From contig NZ_LMKP01000005.1 of the NCBI RefSeq assembly GCF_001421715.1, positions 1-64,000 of the forward strand: 64,000 bases of DNA, in the 5' to 3' direction. Of this stretch, positions 61,726-64,000 are shown piece by piece (position 1 is the stretch's first letter; the number at the start of each line of letters is the position of its first letter). The position numbers and the translations under genes were made by a program. Source of the stretch: Sphingomonas sp. Leaf22. Lineage in GTDB: Bacteria > Pseudomonadota > Alphaproteobacteria > Sphingomonadales > Sphingomonadaceae. The notes beneath the pieces are model-generated. The model was not told the origin of the DNA. It searched no databases and saw only the letters and a list, made by a program, of their open reading frames with translations.

Positions 61726-61845
61726 CCATTTTCGGCGCGCCGGCACCCCCCGGCGCGCCGATTAGTCGGAGCAGAACGAAAAATAATGGAACCAACATGC
61801 CAGTAGCAGTTGGCAACCGAATATAATGTTGCGAGTTTGCTCGCC

Positions 61846-62685
61846 ATGACGACGCAATCCCCTGATATCGCCGACGTATCCTTTACGTCGCGCCTGCTCC
61901 CTCTGGTTTGCGCCTGCGCACAAATCCTCACCCCCCTGCTGCCGATGATCGGCATCGGCCGGACGATCGGCGAACAGTCGAACGCCGTCCGCACGCTGGT
62001 CACGCCGGCCGGATGGGCGTTCGCGATCTGGGGGGCCCTCTACACCGGCACCCTGGTGTTCGCGCTGTATCAGGCGCTGCCCGCCCAGCGCGACAATGCG
62101 CTGATCGCCCGGTTGCGCGGCCCCGCCGCCGGCGCGTTCTTCGGCAACGCGCTATGGGCCGCCTATGTGCAGGTCGCCGGCCTGGGCGTGCCATCGGTCG
62201 CGATCATCCTGTTCACGCTGCTGTGCCTGCTCAAAAGCTATCGCATCCTCGCCGCATGGCCATCGGGCTTCACCACCGGGGAGCGGTGGTGCGCGGTCCT
62301 GCCGCTGACCGCACTGGCCAGCTGGCTGACCGTCGCGTCGATCGTCAACATCACCGCGACGTTGCGCGCGCACGGCGTCTATTTCGGCGGCGAAACGCCG
62401 TTCATCGCTGCGGCGGTGGTGGTCGTCGGTGGCGCGATCGCCTCGGCGGCACTGGTCGCCGGCCGGGGTTGCCCGCCCTATGCGCTGGTCTTCTTCTGGG
62501 CGCTGTCGGCGATCTGGGGATCGGGCGGCCAGCGATCGGCGCTGGTCGCGATCGGCGTGGTGATCGCCACGCTGCTGGTGCTGATCGGCACCATCACCGG
62601 CCTGCGCAATGGCGGCTTCGCCCATTGGCTGGGCCGCGGGGTGCCGCGCGCGACGGACGAAATCCGGAACCGGGCCCGCGTGTGA
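61846..62685 (+). CDS. TspO/MBR-related multi-pass membrane protein
   Basis: The 279-residue protein has about eight hydrophobic helices. TPAGWAFAIWGALYTGTLVFALYQALP matches the tryptophan-rich TspO-like pattern of the extended tryptophan-rich sensory protein family. TspO proteins bind porphyrins or sterol-like ligands. I chose the ATG at 61846; a TTG at 61810 is in frame but less likely. It lies between czcA and nadA (opposite strand) and appears to be its own unit. Confidence 0.65.
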   Translation: MTTQSPDIADVSFTSRLLPLVCACAQILTPLLPMIGIGRTIGEQSNAVRTLVTPAGWAFAIWGALYTGTLVFALYQALPAQRDNALIARLRGPAAGAFFGNALWAAYVQVAGLGVPSVAIILFTLLCLLKSYRILAAWPSGFTTGERWCAVLPLTALASWLTVASIVNITATLRAHGVYFGGETPFIAAAVVVVGGAIASAALVAGRGCPPYALVFFWALSAIWGSGGQRSALVAIGVVIATLLVLIGTITGLRNGGFAHWLGRGVPRATDEIRNRARV

Positions 62686-62781
62686 ATCGCGACCGCTCCC
62701 GCACCGGCGGGGGTAGCCGCCGGCCCGTACCGCCGATGGCATGACGACCCGGCATCTGGCACCCGTGCCGCTACGCCGCCG

Positions 62782-63777
62782 TCACCCCGCGCGCAGCGGT
62801 CCCAGATCGCCCAGCCCCACCGTGCCGCTGGCCATCGCCAGCATCCGGTCGAGCGATACCTTGGCCCGCTGGCGCAAGCCCTCCTCGATCTCGATCCGCG
62901 GCGACAGGTCGCGCAGCGCGATATAGAGCTTCTCCAGCGTGTTGAGCGCCATATACGGACAGATATTGCAGTTGCAGTTCCCGTCGGCACCCGGCGCGCC
63001 GATGAATTGCTTGTTCGGCAACGCCTTTTCCATCTGGTGGATGATGTGCGGCTCGGTCGCGACGATCAGCGTGTCGCCGGGGAAGTCGGCGGCATAGGCG
63101 AGGATGCCGCTGGTCGACCCGACATAATCGGCATGGTCGAGGATGATCGCCGGGCATTCGGGATGCGCCGCGACCGGCGCGCCGGGATGCTGCGCCTTGA
63201 GCTTCAGCAGCTCGGTCTCGCTGAACGCCTCGTGCACGATGCAGACGCCCGGCCAGAGCAGCATGTCGCGCCCGGTCTTGCGCATCAGATACCCGCCCAG
63301 ATTGCGGTCGGGACCGAAGATCACCTTCTGATCGGCCGGCAACTGCGCCAGAATCTTTTCGGCCGACGACGACGTCACGATGATGTCGGACAGCGCCTTC
63401 ACCTCGGTCGAACAGTTGATGTACGTCAGCGCGATATGGTCGGGATGCTTGGCCCGGAACGCCGCGAACTGGTCGGGCGGGCAGCTGTCCTCCAGCGAAC
63501 AGCCGGCATCCATGTCGGGCAGGATCACCGTCTTGTCGGGCGACAGGATCTTGGCCGTTTCCGCCATGAAGCGCACGCCGCAAAATGCGATGACATCGGC
63601 ATCGGTCGCCGCCGCCTTGCGGCTGAGGTCGAGGCTGTCGCCAACGAAATCGGCGAGGTCCTGAATCTCGGGACGCTGGTAATAATGGCCGAGGATGACG
63701 GCATTGCGCTCACGGCGCAGCCGGTCGATCTCGGCCAGCAGGTCGGTGCCGGTGGGCATTTCGGTGCGCGCGTTCAT
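62782..63777 (-). CDS. nadA: quinolinate synthase
   Basis: The 331-residue protein has three domain-like repeats with FCGVRFMAETAKILSP, VTSSSAEKIL and the cysteines expected to bind the [4Fe-4S] cluster (C122 in INCSTEVKA, C208 in HPEC and one of C268/C270/C273 in GNCNCNICPYMA). It condenses iminoaspartate and dihydroxyacetone phosphate to quinolinate in NAD synthesis. The ATG at 63777 follows GGAG seven bases upstream; longer frames have no homologous sequence. nadB and nadC are not in the window. Confidence 0.95.
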   Translation of the reverse strand: MNARTEMPTGTDLLAEIDRLRRERNAVILGHYYQRPEIQDLADFVGDSLDLSRKAAATDADVIAFCGVRFMAETAKILSPDKTVILPDMDAGCSLEDSCPPDQFAAFRAKHPDHIALTYINCSTEVKALSDIIVTSSSAEKILAQLPADQKVIFGPDRNLGGYLMRKTGRDMLLWPGVCIVHEAFSETELLKLKAQHPGAPVAAHPECPAIILDHADYVGSTSGILAYAADFPGDTLIVATEPHIIHQMEKALPNKQFIGAPGADGNCNCNICPYMALNTLEKLYIALRDLSPRIEIEEGLRQRAKVSLDRMLAMASGTVGLGDLGPLRAG

Positions 63778-63836
63778 TGTCGTCTCCTGTGAACCTGCCC
63801 GTAGGTCGGTCCCGACCGCACCGCAAGCGGCACGTC

Positions 63837-63945
63837 CTCCCCTCCCTGACAAGGGAGGGGTCGGGGGTGGGTCGGCCCGCGAGGGAACGGAAAAGCTCTA
63901 CAACCGGTCTACCCACCCCCAACCCTCCCTTGTCAGGGAGGGGAG
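63837..63945. repeat. large imperfect palindrome upstream of nadA
   Basis: Arms 63837-63872 and 63911-63945 are reverse complements except for one mismatch and one extra G. Each arm also folds alone as CCCCTCCC/GGGAGGGG around TGACAA. It lies between nadA and the end of the previous gene on the same strand, so it may act as that gene's terminator or as a mobile REP-type element. Confidence 0.8.
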
Positions 63946-63951
63946 CAAACG

Positions 63952-63999
63952 TCACCGAAGATTGGCGACGACCTCGGCCGGGTCCGCCGAAACATCCCA
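63952..63999 (-). CDS. C-terminal end of an unidentified gene
   Basis: The last 15 codons and TGA (WDVSADPAEVVANLR) of a minus-strand reading frame enter the window from the right. It would be transcribed towards nadA. The fragment is too short to name. Confidence 0.4.
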   Translation of the reverse strand, partial: WDVSADPAEVVANLR

Positions 64000-64000
64000 A

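Overview
The window is chromosomal DNA from a GC-rich alphaproteobacterium, most probably a sphingomonad (Sphingomonas or a close relative). The evidence is the DUF3576-leuS-lptE-holA gene string, a lysine/alanine-rich DUF6481-type protein, two large TonB-dependent receptors, a fused MrpA/B antiporter subunit and several families of GC-rich palindromic intergenic elements. Many genes overlap by ATGA, GTGA or TTGA, so most of the window is organised in tightly coupled operons.

Layout. 1-2.1 kb: the tail of an IS1-like transposase, one small DUF6481-type gene and two gene-poor stretches. 2.1-9.1 kb: a complete Mrp-type Na+/H+ antiporter operon (mrpA(B)-C-D-E-F-G, minus strand) with a single-GAF-domain protein on each side. 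9.4-12.6 kb: a 1060-residue, cysteine-free RTX repeat protein closed by an 18-bp hairpin. 12.7-17.0 kb: a probable copper-related set on the minus strand (TonB receptor, DUF4198 protein, CopC, CopD).

17.2-38.3 kb is a catabolic island. One side holds an M20 amidohydrolase, an Lrp/AsnC regulator, a class III aminotransferase, a tartrate/D-malate-type dehydrogenase, a succinate-semialdehyde-type dehydrogenase and a double GNAT protein. Divergent from these are a gamma-glutamylputrescine-oxidase-like flavoenzyme and a complete family-5 (peptide/opine type) ABC importer. A second divergent hub carries a HAD-cupin pair on one side and, on the other, an aldehyde dehydrogenase, a DSD1-type PLP enzyme, a RidA protein, a DUF1624-type membrane protein and another FAD oxidase. 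Related short AT-centred motifs (CGGCATAA...TGC) lie in three control regions and may be sites for the Lrp-type regulator. The likely logic is import of an amine or peptide-like compound, hydrolysis, oxidative or transaminative deamination, imine clean-up by RidA, and oxidation of the resulting aldehydes to central intermediates.

38.4-47.3 kb: an HscC-type Hsp70 with a partner whose J-like domain lacks HPD, tRNA-Leu(GAG), then holA, lptE, leuS and a DUF3576 lipoprotein gene (minus strand), and an outer-membrane-like protein. 47.5-54.7 kb: a CUT1-type sugar ABC system whose ATPase gene converges on and overlaps its permease genes, divergent from a 965-residue TonB receptor. 54.7-61.7 kb: a multi-hairpin repeat cassette, a GT2 glycosyltransferase, a His-rich secreted peptide and a CzcCBA-type heavy-metal efflux operon. 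61.8-64 kb: a TspO-related membrane protein, nadA, a large palindromic repeat and the last codons of one more gene.
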